Below are positions 53,145 to 62,100 of a DNA stretch of 64,000 nucleotides, piece after piece. The translations under genes were made by a program, and so were the position numbers. The notes beneath the pieces were generated by a model. That model was not told where the DNA came from, searched no databases, and was given only the letters and a program-made list of their open reading frames with translations. How positions within the stretch are numbered: the stretch's first letter is position 1; each line of letters opens with the position of its first letter. This DNA comes from Cyanobium sp. Cruz CV13-4-11 (GTDB lineage Bacteria; Cyanobacteriota; Cyanobacteriia; PCC-6307; Cyanobiaceae): positions 310,001 through 374,000 of the forward strand of contig NZ_JAGQCH010000001.1 of NCBI RefSeq assembly GCF_024346055.1, given 5' to 3'.

Positions 53145-54889
53145 GGCTGCAACGACAGCCAGCGCCGTCGGTTCAGCCCCGTCTGGTCACTCACCAGCAA
53201 GGGATCGATCACCAGCTGCCAGCTGGCCACTGCAGGGGGCTCGGGCAGCAGAACGGTGCTGCGCACCCGGCCGTCACGGCAATAGAGCAACTCCCGCTCT
53301 GCCGGGGTCCTGGTGGGGCCGATGGCCAGGCTGAGGTCGTCCGGCCGCCGCAGCCGCAGACCATCGAGGGCCAGCAATTCATCGCCGGGCTGCAGGCAAG
53401 CCCGTTCGGCCGGGCCGTCCCTGTGCACCCGCTTCAGCTGCATCGGCCGGTCCGCGGCGTCCTCCAGCAGCCAACCGAGGAAGGGCTCGGTCGCCGGCTT
53501 CGGCACCAGGGCCAGGCCCACGTCTGCGAGATAGCCGCTGAGGTCCGGGTCTTCGGTGCTCTCCAGCCAATGGGGCAGGAGCTCGGCCAGGTCGGCGGCC
53601 TGGTCGGCGAAGGCCGCCACCAGGTCGTCGTTGTGGTACCCCCGGCCCCAGGTCCCATGGCTGCGCCAGAGCGCCCGCAGCACCACAGTCAGGCACGACC
53701 CCTGTCGCCGCAGATGCAGGTCGAGCATCAGGGCCACCACGGCCCCCTGGAGGTAGTAGCTGATCTGGCTGTCGGCGGAGGAGGCGTCCTGCCGGTAGAG
53801 CTTCACCCAGGCTTCCTCGGCGCTCTGCCGCAAGCCCTGCACCCGGCGCCCGGGGGTGAGCAGGTAGCGGCTGAGGTCGGCCCCCAGGTCCTCCAGCAGG
53901 TCGGCTTCCGTGCCGATGCCGGCCGTCAGGGGCAGCAGCAGGTCGAGGTAGGAGGTGACGCCTTCGGCAAACCACAGACCGGGCACGATCGTGGCCCGGT
54001 CGTAGTCGATCGGGGTGAGCTCGGCGGGCCTGAGGCGGCGCACATTCCACTGGTGCAGATATTCATGGGCCACCAGTTGCAGCAGCTTGCGGCGACCCCC
54101 TGAGGCGGCCAGGGCCCGGCGTCCGAACTGCAGCACACAGCCGTGGTCGTGCTCGAGCCCTCCATAGGCCTCGCCCTGCTGATGCAGCACGAACAGATAG
54201 TCGTCGCTGGCGGGGGCCGGCTCGTCCATCAGGCGGCAGCAGGCCAGGGCGACCCGCTCCACATCGGCGAGCCAGAGGGGATCGAGGGCGGGCAGGTCGG
54301 CGCCCCAGGTGACCCAGCGGTGCGGGACTCCGGCAACGCTGAAGCGGTGACACGGGTGGGGACCGGCCTCGACGGGACTGTCGATCAGCCGGTCGAAGTC
54401 GGCGGCGATCCAGGCGTTCTCGCCAACGCTGGGGAGGGGAACGAAGGCCTGCCATCCCTCGGGCAACGCCAGCTCGAGCCGATGGGGCTGCCAGCGCTCG
54501 CCGCTCAGCTGCAGGACCACGCCGGCCAGGGCCAGAAAGCCGTGGTCGGCACTGAGGTGGCAAGTGCGCACGCTCAGCTCCGTGGCCTGGAGGCGGTAGC
54601 GAATCACCAGTGGCGCCAGGTTGGTGAGCTCCAGACGCCAGCAGGCCTCGCTCGCCCGCTCGCTGGTCACGGGGATCCCCCCCTGGTGCACCTCCAGGGC
54701 CTCCAGATGGCGGACATAGTCGCGGATCAGGTAGGAGCCCGGCGTCCAGGCGGGCAGGCGCAGTTCCGGCTGCAGGTAACGCGGCCTGACATGGAGCGTC
54801 ACCCCGACCAGGTGGCGGTGGGGTTCACGCAGATCGAGCTGAACGGTCGGCCCGGCGGCCGGATCACGAAGGGGTGGATCGTCAGACAC
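53141..54889 (-). CDS. M61-family metallopeptidase with PDZ domain
   Basis: 582 residues from GTG 54889, which overlaps the DUF1257 stop by 8 nt. The N-terminal beta domain contains PELRLPAWTPGSYLIRDYVRH, typical of M61. The zinc site is HEYLH in LVAHEYLHQWNVRRLRP near 272-276, followed by GLWFAEGVTSYLDLL with the third Glu. A degenerate PDZ domain is at the C-terminus (DGPAERACLQPGDELLALDG). No signal peptide is seen. M61 enzymes act as aminopeptidases on Gly or Ala at the N-terminus; the natural substrate is unknown. Confidence 0.9.
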   Translation of the reverse strand: MSDDPPLRDPAAGPTVQLDLREPHRHLVGVTLHVRPRYLQPELRLPAWTPGSYLIRDYVRHLEALEVHQGGIPVTSERASEACWRLELTNLAPLVIRYRLQATELSVRTCHLSADHGFLALAGVVLQLSGERWQPHRLELALPEGWQAFVPLPSVGENAWIAADFDRLIDSPVEAGPHPCHRFSVAGVPHRWVTWGADLPALDPLWLADVERVALACCRLMDEPAPASDDYLFVLHQQGEAYGGLEHDHGCVLQFGRRALAASGGRRKLLQLVAHEYLHQWNVRRLRPAELTPIDYDRATIVPGLWFAEGVTSYLDLLLPLTAGIGTEADLLEDLGADLSRYLLTPGRRVQGLRQSAEEAWVKLYRQDASSADSQISYYLQGAVVALMLDLHLRRQGSCLTVVLRALWRSHGTWGRGYHNDDLVAAFADQAADLAELLPHWLESTEDPDLSGYLADVGLALVPKPATEPFLGWLLEDAADRPMQLKRVHRDGPAERACLQPGDELLALDGLRLRRPDDLSLAIGPTRTPAERELLYCRDGRVRSTVLLPEPPAVASWQLVIDPLLVSDQTGLNRRRWLSLQP

Positions 54890-55226
54890 GGAGCTCAATC
54901 GACGCCGTGGGGAGGGCCAGGCTGGCGTCCTGGAGGGCCGCTCTGGCGGCATAGGCCCGGGTGATCCGGCCCAGCAGCCGTTGCAGGCCGGTGTTGCGGC
55001 TCAGGCGCTGAAGATCGCCCACCACGGCCAGCGATCCATCCGACTGCCGAACCCATCCCAGGCCCTCTCCATCCTTCAGCTGCAACTGCAGTGTCACCGC
55101 CCGGCGTTCGCCGCCGAAGCCGACGAGTTCACCACCACGGCACCAGGGGAGGTTGAGAGAGGAGAGGGTGTCCGCCAGGACATCGGCATCCCGCAGCACG
55201 GTGGGCAGGATGGAGAGATGGGACAT
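54882..55226 (-). CDS. ycf35: DUF1257 protein (Ycf35)
   Basis: 114 residues. The start MSHLSILPTVLRDADVLADTL fits the conserved MSHFSxIxTxxxD opening of DUF1257/Ycf35, a family encoded in some plastid genomes and in all cyanobacteria. Function unknown; in several cyanobacteria it lies near an AAA protein (Ycf46). The start ATG 55226 overlaps the opposite-strand purN start at 55225 (CATG). It is the first gene of an operon with the M61 peptidase and amidase. Confidence 0.85.
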   Translation of the reverse strand: MSHLSILPTVLRDADVLADTLSSLNLPWCRGGELVGFGGERRAVTLQLQLKDGEGLGWVRQSDGSLAVVGDLQRLSRNTGLQRLLGRITRAYAARAALQDASLALPTASIELRV

Positions 55227-55893
55227 GGACGCAATGCCCGATTCCGCTGACCATAGCGATCCCGGCGGGACTCTCCAGTGGCCATTGCCACAGCCGCTTC
55301 AGGCCAGGGGGGCCCCACTGCGACTGGCGGTGATGGCCTCCGGTGAAGGAAGCAACTTCGAAGCCCTGGTGGCGGCCTGTGCGGAGGGGCACCTGCAGGG
55401 CCAGGTGGTCGTTCTGGCGGTGAACCGCGAGGGCTGCGGCGCCCAACGCCGGGCCGAACGGCTCGGCATCCCCTGCCAGGTGATCGACCACCGCCTCCAG
55501 CCGTCGCGGCAGGCCCTGGACGAAGCCCTGATCGCCCTGTTCCGGGGGCACCGGGTCGATCTGGTGGTGATGGCGGGCTGGATGCGGATCGTCACCCCCG
55601 TGCTGATCGACGCCTTCCCGGATCGACTGGTGAACATCCACCCCTCCCTGCTGCCCAGCTTCCGCGGCGCCGACGGGGTGGGGGAGGCCCTGGCCGCCGG
55701 GGTCACCCTGGCGGGCTGCACGGCCCACCTGGTCAGTGCCGAAGTGGATGCGGGCACGATCCTGGTGCAGGCGGCCGTGCCGGTGCTGGCGGGGGACGAC
55801 CACCAGCGGCTCCACGCCCGCATCCAGCAGCAGGAGCACCGGATCCTGCCGCTGGCCGTCACCCTGGCCGCCCTGCGGCTGGATCAGGGATAG
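55225..55893 (+). CDS. purN: Phosphoribosylglycinamide formyltransferase
   Basis: 222 residues from ATG 55225, favoured because GGAGAG lies 7 bases upstream; ATG 55234 is the alternative (219 residues). The formyltransferase motifs are RLAVMASGEGSNFEALV (N-terminal phosphate loop), the active-site region VVMAGWMRIVTPVLI, NIHPSLLPSFRGADGV with the catalytic Asn and His, and GCTAHLVSAEVDAG with the catalytic Asp. It transfers formate from 10-formyl-THF in purine synthesis. The start overlaps the divergent ycf35 start, and the end overlaps argC by 10 bp, head on. Confidence 0.95.
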   Translation: MDAMPDSADHSDPGGTLQWPLPQPLQARGAPLRLAVMASGEGSNFEALVAACAEGHLQGQVVVLAVNREGCGAQRRAERLGIPCQVIDHRLQPSRQALDEALIALFRGHRVDLVVMAGWMRIVTPVLIDAFPDRLVNIHPSLLPSFRGADGVGEALAAGVTLAGCTAHLVSAEVDAGTILVQAAVPVLAGDDHQRLHARIQQQEHRILPLAVTLAALRLDQG

Positions 55894-56948
55894 AACGGCA
55901 GCAACGGCAGCCCGGTTCCCGCGTCGAGGCCGCTGAGCAGGTTGAGGCACTGCACCCCCTGGCCGGCCTGGCCCTTGACCAAGTTGTCGATGGCGCTCAT
56001 CACGATCAGCTGGCCGGTGCGGGGGTCGACCTGCACCGACAGCAGGCAGCGGTTGGTGTTGCGCACCCACTTGGTGGAGGGGTAGGTCCCCACCGGCAGC
56101 ACCTGCACAGTGGGGCTGTGGCGATAGGACGCCTCGAGCAGGGTCGTGCAGTCCTCGGCCGTCAGTCCGGGGTCCCGCAGCCGCCCGTAGACCGTGGCCA
56201 GCAGGCCGCGCACCATCGGCATCAGGTGGGGGGTGAACTGCAGCTGGATCGGTTGGCCTGCCGCCTGGGCCGCCAACTGTTCGATCTCGCTGGTGTGCCG
56301 GTGGCCAACCACCCCGTAGGGAGCAACCGCCTCGGCGGCCTCGGCCAGCAGCAGGTTTTCCTTGGCGGCCCGGCCACCGCCGGAGGTGCCCGTCTTGGCA
56401 TCGATGACGATGCCACCCGTCTCGATCAGACCCTGCTCAAGGAACGGCAGCAGGGCCAGCAGGCTGGCCGTGGGGAAGCAGCCGGGGGCCGCCACCAGGC
56501 GGGCCTTGCGGATGCGCGCTTCAGCCACCTCCACCAGTCCGTAGACCGCCTCCTGGCAAAGGTCGCCGTCCTGGCGGGACGCCTGGCGGGCTTCGGCGGC
56601 ATACACCTCCTGCCACTGGTCCAGGGAGCGGTAGCGGTAATCAGCCGAGAGATCCACCACCTTCACGCCCCGCTGCAGCAGATCCGGCACCAGACCGGCC
56701 GCCAGGCCATTCGGCAGGCTCAGCACAGCCAGATCGGCGGCGGCGGCGATGGCGTCCGGGTCCGGCGAGCGCACCACCAGGTCGTCCTCCAGGGGCAGGA
56801 AGGGCACCAGTTCGCTCCAGCGCTTGCCCGTGCTGCGCTCCCCGCCCAGAAAGCTCACCGTGAGATGGGGGTGGCCCTGCAGCAGCCGGAGGGTCTGCAG
56901 TCCCCCGTAGCCGCTGGCACCGATCACCGCAACGCGCTGTCCAGCCAT
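55884..56948 (-). CDS. argC: N-acetyl-gamma-glutamyl-phosphate reductase
   Basis: 354 residues. The NADP-binding motif VIGASGYGGLQTLRLL is at residues 8-23. The catalytic cysteine is in VAAPGCFPTASLLAL near 153, and the VVGHRHTSEIEQ and FTPHLMPMVRGLLATVY segments complete the active site. It reduces N-acetylglutamyl phosphate in arginine synthesis. It diverges from ribBA (131 bp apart) and meets purN head on with a 10 bp overlap. Confidence 0.96.
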   Translation of the reverse strand: MAGQRVAVIGASGYGGLQTLRLLQGHPHLTVSFLGGERSTGKRWSELVPFLPLEDDLVVRSPDPDAIAAAADLAVLSLPNGLAAGLVPDLLQRGVKVVDLSADYRYRSLDQWQEVYAAEARQASRQDGDLCQEAVYGLVEVAEARIRKARLVAAPGCFPTASLLALLPFLEQGLIETGGIVIDAKTGTSGGGRAAKENLLLAEAAEAVAPYGVVGHRHTSEIEQLAAQAAGQPIQLQFTPHLMPMVRGLLATVYGRLRDPGLTAEDCTTLLEASYRHSPTVQVLPVGTYPSTKWVRNTNRCLLSVQVDPRTGQLIVMSAIDNLVKGQAGQGVQCLNLLSGLDAGTGLPLLPFYP

Positions 56949-57079
56949 GCGGAACGCAGAAGAACGCTGGATCGTACCGGCAGCCTATAAATAAGGTTCG
57001 ATCCCTTCAGGGTTCGGCCACGTCCATCGCCTCGTCCATCGCCCATGGGGGCGCAGGTCTTCCTTTTCCTTTCCGTCCC

Positions 57080-58807
57080 TTGACCGTCCTGTCCGGCCCC
57101 CGTCAGTCCACGGGCCTTCACTTCGATGCCATCGCCGATGCCCTGGCGGCGATCCGCAACGGTGAATCGATCGTGGTGGTCGATGACGAGAACCGTGAGA
57201 ACGAAGGTGATCTGATCTGTGCGGCCCAGTTCGCCACACCCCAACAGATCAATTTCATGGCCACCGATGCCAGGGGGCTGATCTGCCTGGCCATGGAAGG
57301 GGAGCGACTCGATGCCCTGGATCTGCCCCTGATGGTGGATCGCAACACCGACAGCAACCAGACCGCCTTCACGGTGAGCGTGGATGCGGGGCCGGAGCGG
57401 GGGGTGAGCACGGGCATCTCGGCGGAGGACCGGGCCCGCACGATCCAGGTGGCGATCCACCCGGACTCGCGCCCCGCCGACCTGCGCCGCCCCGGCCACA
57501 TCTTCCCCCTGCGGGCCCGCCAGGGCGGGGTGCTGCAACGGGCCGGCCACACCGAGGCGGCCGTCGACCTGGCCCGACTGGCCGGGCTCTATCCCGCTGG
57601 CGTGATCTGCGAGATCCAGAACGCCGATGGCTCCATGGCCCGCCTGGCCCAGCTGGCCGACTACGCCCGCCACCACGGCCTGCGGCTGATCAGCATCGCC
57701 GACCTGATCCGCTACCGCCTCGACACCGAGCGCTTCGTGGCCCGCCAGGCGGAGGCCACCATGCCCAGCAGCTTCGGCCAGTTCCGGGCCATTGGCTACC
57801 GCAACGAGCTCGACGGCAGCGAGCATGTGGCGATCGTCAAGGGATACCCGGAGCACGGCAACGGCCCGGCGCTGGTGCGGGTGCACTCCGAGTGCCTCAC
57901 GGGGGACGCCTTCGGCTCCCTCCGCTGCGACTGCCGCCCCCAGCTGGAGGCGGCCCTGCGCATGATCGAGTCGGCCGGAGAGGGGGTGGTGGTCTACCTG
58001 CGCCAGGAAGGGCGCGGCATCGGCCTGGTCAACAAGCTCAAGGCCTACAGCCTCCAGGACGGCGGTCTGGACACGGTGGAAGCCAACGAACGGCTGGGCT
58101 TCGCCGCCGATCTGCGCAACTACGGCGTCGGGGCCCAGATCCTCAGCGACCTGGGCGTGCGGCGGCTGCGCCTGATCACCAACAACCCCCGCAAGATCGC
58201 CGGGCTGGGTGGCTACGGACTCGAGGTGGTGGATCGGGTGCCCCTGGTGATGGATCCGGGTATCCACAACGCCGCCTACCTGCGGGTGAAGCGCACCAAG
58301 CTGGGCCACCTGATGGAGGCGGAATCCCATGGCCTCACGGCGGTGCTGGGCTGGCACGGCCCCCACGATCCCCTGCTGGGGGCGAGCCGACTGGAGGTGC
58401 TGCGGGACTGGGCCCGGCGCAAGGGGCTGCTGCTGGAGCGCGAGGAGGATCCCCGCCTGCTTGCCCTGCTCGACGGCCCCGGGCTGTCCTTGCTGCTGGC
58501 GGCCCACCAGTCCCGCCAGCTCACCGCCGCCGACCTGGCCGGTCCGCTGATGGAGATGGCCCGTTGGCAGGGCACCTCCGGGGTGAAGCTGCTGCTAGCG
58601 CCGGATGCCCGGCGCAAGGGCCATCCGAGCATCGACCTAGAGCCGGAGCGGAGGTCGCTGGCCGATCTTGTTCCCCCGGGCAGTGGCGTCTCCACCGTGC
58701 CTGGACGGGCCGAGGGCGTTGATTCCGACGCGAGCACGAGCACCGGAACCACCCTGACCTGCCCGCTCCTCAACCTGACCCCCGGAGCCTTCATCGTCTG
58801 GGCCTGA
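57080..58807 (+). CDS. ribBA: Bifunctional DHBP synthase / GTP cyclohydrolase II
   Basis: 575 residues from TTG 57080; no ATG is in a useful place, so TTG is likely real. The N-terminal 3,4-dihydroxy-2-butanone-4-phosphate synthase domain (about 15-215) shows VVDDENRENEGDLICAAQ and HIFPLRARQGGVLQRAGHTE. The GTP cyclohydrolase II domain (about 216-420) has the zinc cysteines in SECLTGDAFGSLRCDC and YLRQEGRGIGL. The last 150 residues are an extra cyanobacterial extension ending in a disordered tail. Both domains feed riboflavin synthesis. No FMN riboswitch was seen in 56949-57079; the gene stands alone. Confidence 0.95.
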   Translation: MTVLSGPRQSTGLHFDAIADALAAIRNGESIVVVDDENRENEGDLICAAQFATPQQINFMATDARGLICLAMEGERLDALDLPLMVDRNTDSNQTAFTVSVDAGPERGVSTGISAEDRARTIQVAIHPDSRPADLRRPGHIFPLRARQGGVLQRAGHTEAAVDLARLAGLYPAGVICEIQNADGSMARLAQLADYARHHGLRLISIADLIRYRLDTERFVARQAEATMPSSFGQFRAIGYRNELDGSEHVAIVKGYPEHGNGPALVRVHSECLTGDAFGSLRCDCRPQLEAALRMIESAGEGVVVYLRQEGRGIGLVNKLKAYSLQDGGLDTVEANERLGFAADLRNYGVGAQILSDLGVRRLRLITNNPRKIAGLGGYGLEVVDRVPLVMDPGIHNAAYLRVKRTKLGHLMEAESHGLTAVLGWHGPHDPLLGASRLEVLRDWARRKGLLLEREEDPRLLALLDGPGLSLLLAAHQSRQLTAADLAGPLMEMARWQGTSGVKLLLAPDARRKGHPSIDLEPERRSLADLVPPGSGVSTVPGRAEGVDSDASTSTGTTLTCPLLNLTPGAFIVWA

Positions 58808-59186
58808 GCAGGCGCTTGTCGGGTCCAACGGTGCACACCCCAAACTTTCCCTCCATGGCCAAGGCGCAGGGGCCTGCTGGAGTGCGGGACTCCCGGCAGA
58901 GCAGATGGGGGCGACGGCATCCTGGAGGCGGGCCAAGTAGAGCCAGCTGAGCCAGTCGCCAGCGCAGAGCTCCAGCCAGGAGCTGAGCTGCTCCGCCCAG
59001 GCATGACCAGCTGCTCCAAAGGGATGCAGCAGCAATGGCTCATCGCCAGGGCCCACTGATGCGACCGCTTGGAGTCGTGGCTCCCATTCAGGTTTCAGGC
59101 GCCGCACTTACCGGGCGGCATACCCGTGTTGGTGTACAAGGCCAGCGCTGGCGTAGTGCTGGCAGAGTGCCAGCCAGGCGTTGGGG
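58808..59186 (-). other. Intergenic region with a possible protein remnant
   Basis: No intact gene is present. On the minus strand one frame from about 59186 down to 58830 reads as a low-complexity, Trp/Leu-rich sequence ([17 protein letters not shown], a stop, then later HPFGAAGHAWAEQLSSWLEL), which resembles the helix pairs of a TPR-type protein, with one in-frame stop. It could be the broken end of a neighbouring gene. I cannot name a family. Confidence 0.3.
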
Positions 59187-62100
59187 TCAAGGAAGCCCGC
59201 TCACGCTGACATTGCTACCCACCAGCAGCTGATCGAAGCCGAGGTTCCAGACGTTGTAGGTACCCAAAAGCCCTGCAGTGGTTCCATCGAAGCTGATGGT
59301 GCCGGCAAGGGTCCAGGTGCCATTGGTGACAGTAAGACTGTCGCCGGCATCGCCGCTGATCACCAGTTGCCGGCGCCGCTCGGTGGCCGGCAGGGCATAG
59401 GTGCCGCCGCTGCGGCCGAAGCCGGCGGCGGTGCTGGCGTTGAGCCAGTTGAAGCCGGTGATGTCGTCGACGTCGCGTTTGGCGAGCGAAAGGCTGTTGT
59501 TGCCGCTGCCGGTGAGATCAAAGATCTCGATCGAGCTGAGGCGTGAGGAGTTGTTGGTGTTGACGGCCGATTGGTTGGCGACGCTGGCGAGGTTGAAGGA
59601 GAGGCCAGCCCCATCGAAGGCGATGGTGTCAAAGCCGGTGCCGCCATCGACGCGGGCGAGCTGGGTGGTATTGCCGCCGCTGCCGAAGGGACTGGCGAGG
59701 GGGGTGAGGTTGGAGGAATTGAGCACAAAGCGATCGTTGCCGGCGCCGCCGTAGAGCACATCGGCACCGCCGCCACCGATCAGGGTGTCGTTGCCGCCAT
59801 TGCCGACAAAGGTCTCAGCGGCGGCGGTGCCCGTGAAGGTGTCGTTGCCGGTGCTGCCGAGCTGGTCCACGGCGGTCTGGGCGAAGGCGCCGGTGGTGGA
59901 GCCGAAAATCACGTAGCTACGGCCGGCGGCGCTGCCTGCGGCGGGATCGCTGAAGCGAGCTCCGACGAGCAGATCAGCGAGGCCATCGCCGTTCACATCG
60001 CCGGCAGCGGCGACGCTCCTGCCGCTGAAGTCGCCGACGCACTGGCCGTTAATCACGAAGCCGCCGCTGCCGGCGGCGACGGCGGAGAGATCGATGGTGG
60101 TGGTGTTGGTTTTGCCGAACACTACGTAGGAGCGACCGGCAAATTCACCGTCGCTCGGGCCACTGAACTGGGCCTCGCTGAGATGGGCGCCGATGATCAG
60201 ATCAGCAAGGCCATCGCCATTGATGTCGCCGGCCGTGGCAACGCTGCTGCCGCTGTAATCGAACCCGCATTCGCCATTGATCACGAAGCCGCCGCTGCCA
60301 GCGGCGATGGCGGAGAGGTTGATGGAGCTTGTTGTGGTTTTGCCGAACAGCACATAGCTACGTCCTGCATTGGTGCCCGCCGAAGGATCGCTGGTTGGAG
60401 CGCCCACGATCAGGTCAGCCAGGCCATCGCCATTCACATCGCCGGCACTGGCGACGCTGTAGCCACTGCGATCGTTGGCAGCCTGGCCAATGATCACGAA
60501 GCCGCCGCTGCCGGCCGCGATGGCGGAGAGCTGAATGGCGCCACTGCTGGCTTTGCCAAAAACCACATAGCTGCGGCCGGCATCGTTGCTATCCGAGGGA
60601 TTGCTATCGCGCGCGCCGACGATCAGATCGGCGCGGCCATCACCGTTCACATCGCCGGCACTGGCGACGCTGTAGCCACTGCGATGGTTGGCAGCCTGGC
60701 CATTGATCACGAAGCCACCGCTGCCAGCAGCGATGGCGGAGAGGTTGATGCCAGTGGTGTTGGTTTTGCCGAACACCACATAGCTGCGACCAGCTTGACC
60801 GCCAGCCGCTGGATCGCTGTCGGGAGCACCAACGATCAGATCAGTGAGGCCATCGCCGTTCACGTCGCCGGCACTGGCGACGCTGAAACCGCTGTAGTCA
60901 TTGGCACACTGGCCATTGATCACGAAGCCGCCGCTGCCAGCAGCGACGGCGGAGAGCTCAACGGCGTTTGAGGAGGTTTTGCCAAACACCACATAGCTGC
61001 GGCCAGCTATGGCTTCCGCTGCTGAATCTTCGAAGCGTGCCCCCACGATTAGATCCGTAAGGCCATCACCGTTCACATCTCCAGCATTGGCAACGCTGCT
61101 GCCGCTGTAGTCGTCACCAGACGGGCCATTGATCACGAAGCCGCCGCTATCCGCCGCAATCGCAGACAGATTGATGGCGGTGGTGTTTGTTTTGCCGAAT
61201 ATCACATAACTGCGGCCCGCATCACCGCCAGATGCAGGGTTACTGCCAGGAGCACCTACAAGGAGGTCGGCGAGGCCATCGCCGTTCACATCGCCTGCAC
61301 TGGCGACGCTAAAGCCGCTGTAGTCGCCGGCGCATTGCCCATTGATCACAAAGCCGCCGGAGCCGGCGGCGATGGCGGAGAGGTCGATGAAGGCATCGTC
61401 GTTGCTGATGGTGCCAATCACCGGTGCTGGGGTGCCGATGGTGTAAGAGGTGCTGGCGACGAGGGTGAGGGCGACGGTCTCATCGGCCTCGATCCTGCGA
61501 TCGGCGCTGGGATCCACGGTGACGGTGGCGGTGGCCGATCCAGCCACGAAGGTGACGGTCTTGGTGGTGCCTGAGGTGCTGATGCCGGTGTAATCGGCCG
61601 GATCGCTGACGGCTGCCGCCAGCCTGGCGGTGCCAGCAACGCTGTACCTCACTGTGAGGGCACCGGTGGTGGCACCGGTGCGACTGAAGGTGAACAGCAG
61701 ATTGGCGGCGCCGTCTTCTGTCACCGAATCTGGGGAAACGGCCAGGGTGATGGTGGGCGGCGGGGTGATGGTGGCGGTGATGGCGCTGTTGACAATCAGC
61801 TGTGAGAGACCGGTTGTGCTGTTGAAGACGTTGAAGGTGGAGCCGGCGAAGGCACCGGTGCCGTTGAGGGTGCCGGCGTTGATCCAGAGGCCGTTGGAGG
61901 CGGTGAAGGCGTCACCGGCGTTGCCGCTGATCAGCAGCTGATGGCGCCGCACGGTGGCAGGGAGGGTGAAGGAGCCACTGGCGAAGCCGAGGCCAGCGGC
62001 GGTGGCGTTGTTGAGCCAGCTGAAGCCGGCGAGATCCTGGATATCGCGCAGGGCCAGGGAGAGGGAATTGTTGCCGGAGCCGGTGAGATCGAAGGCCTCG

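Noticed and set aside
56949-57079. FMN riboswitch before ribBA
   Set aside because: The 131 bp show none of the conserved FMN-element helices or loops.
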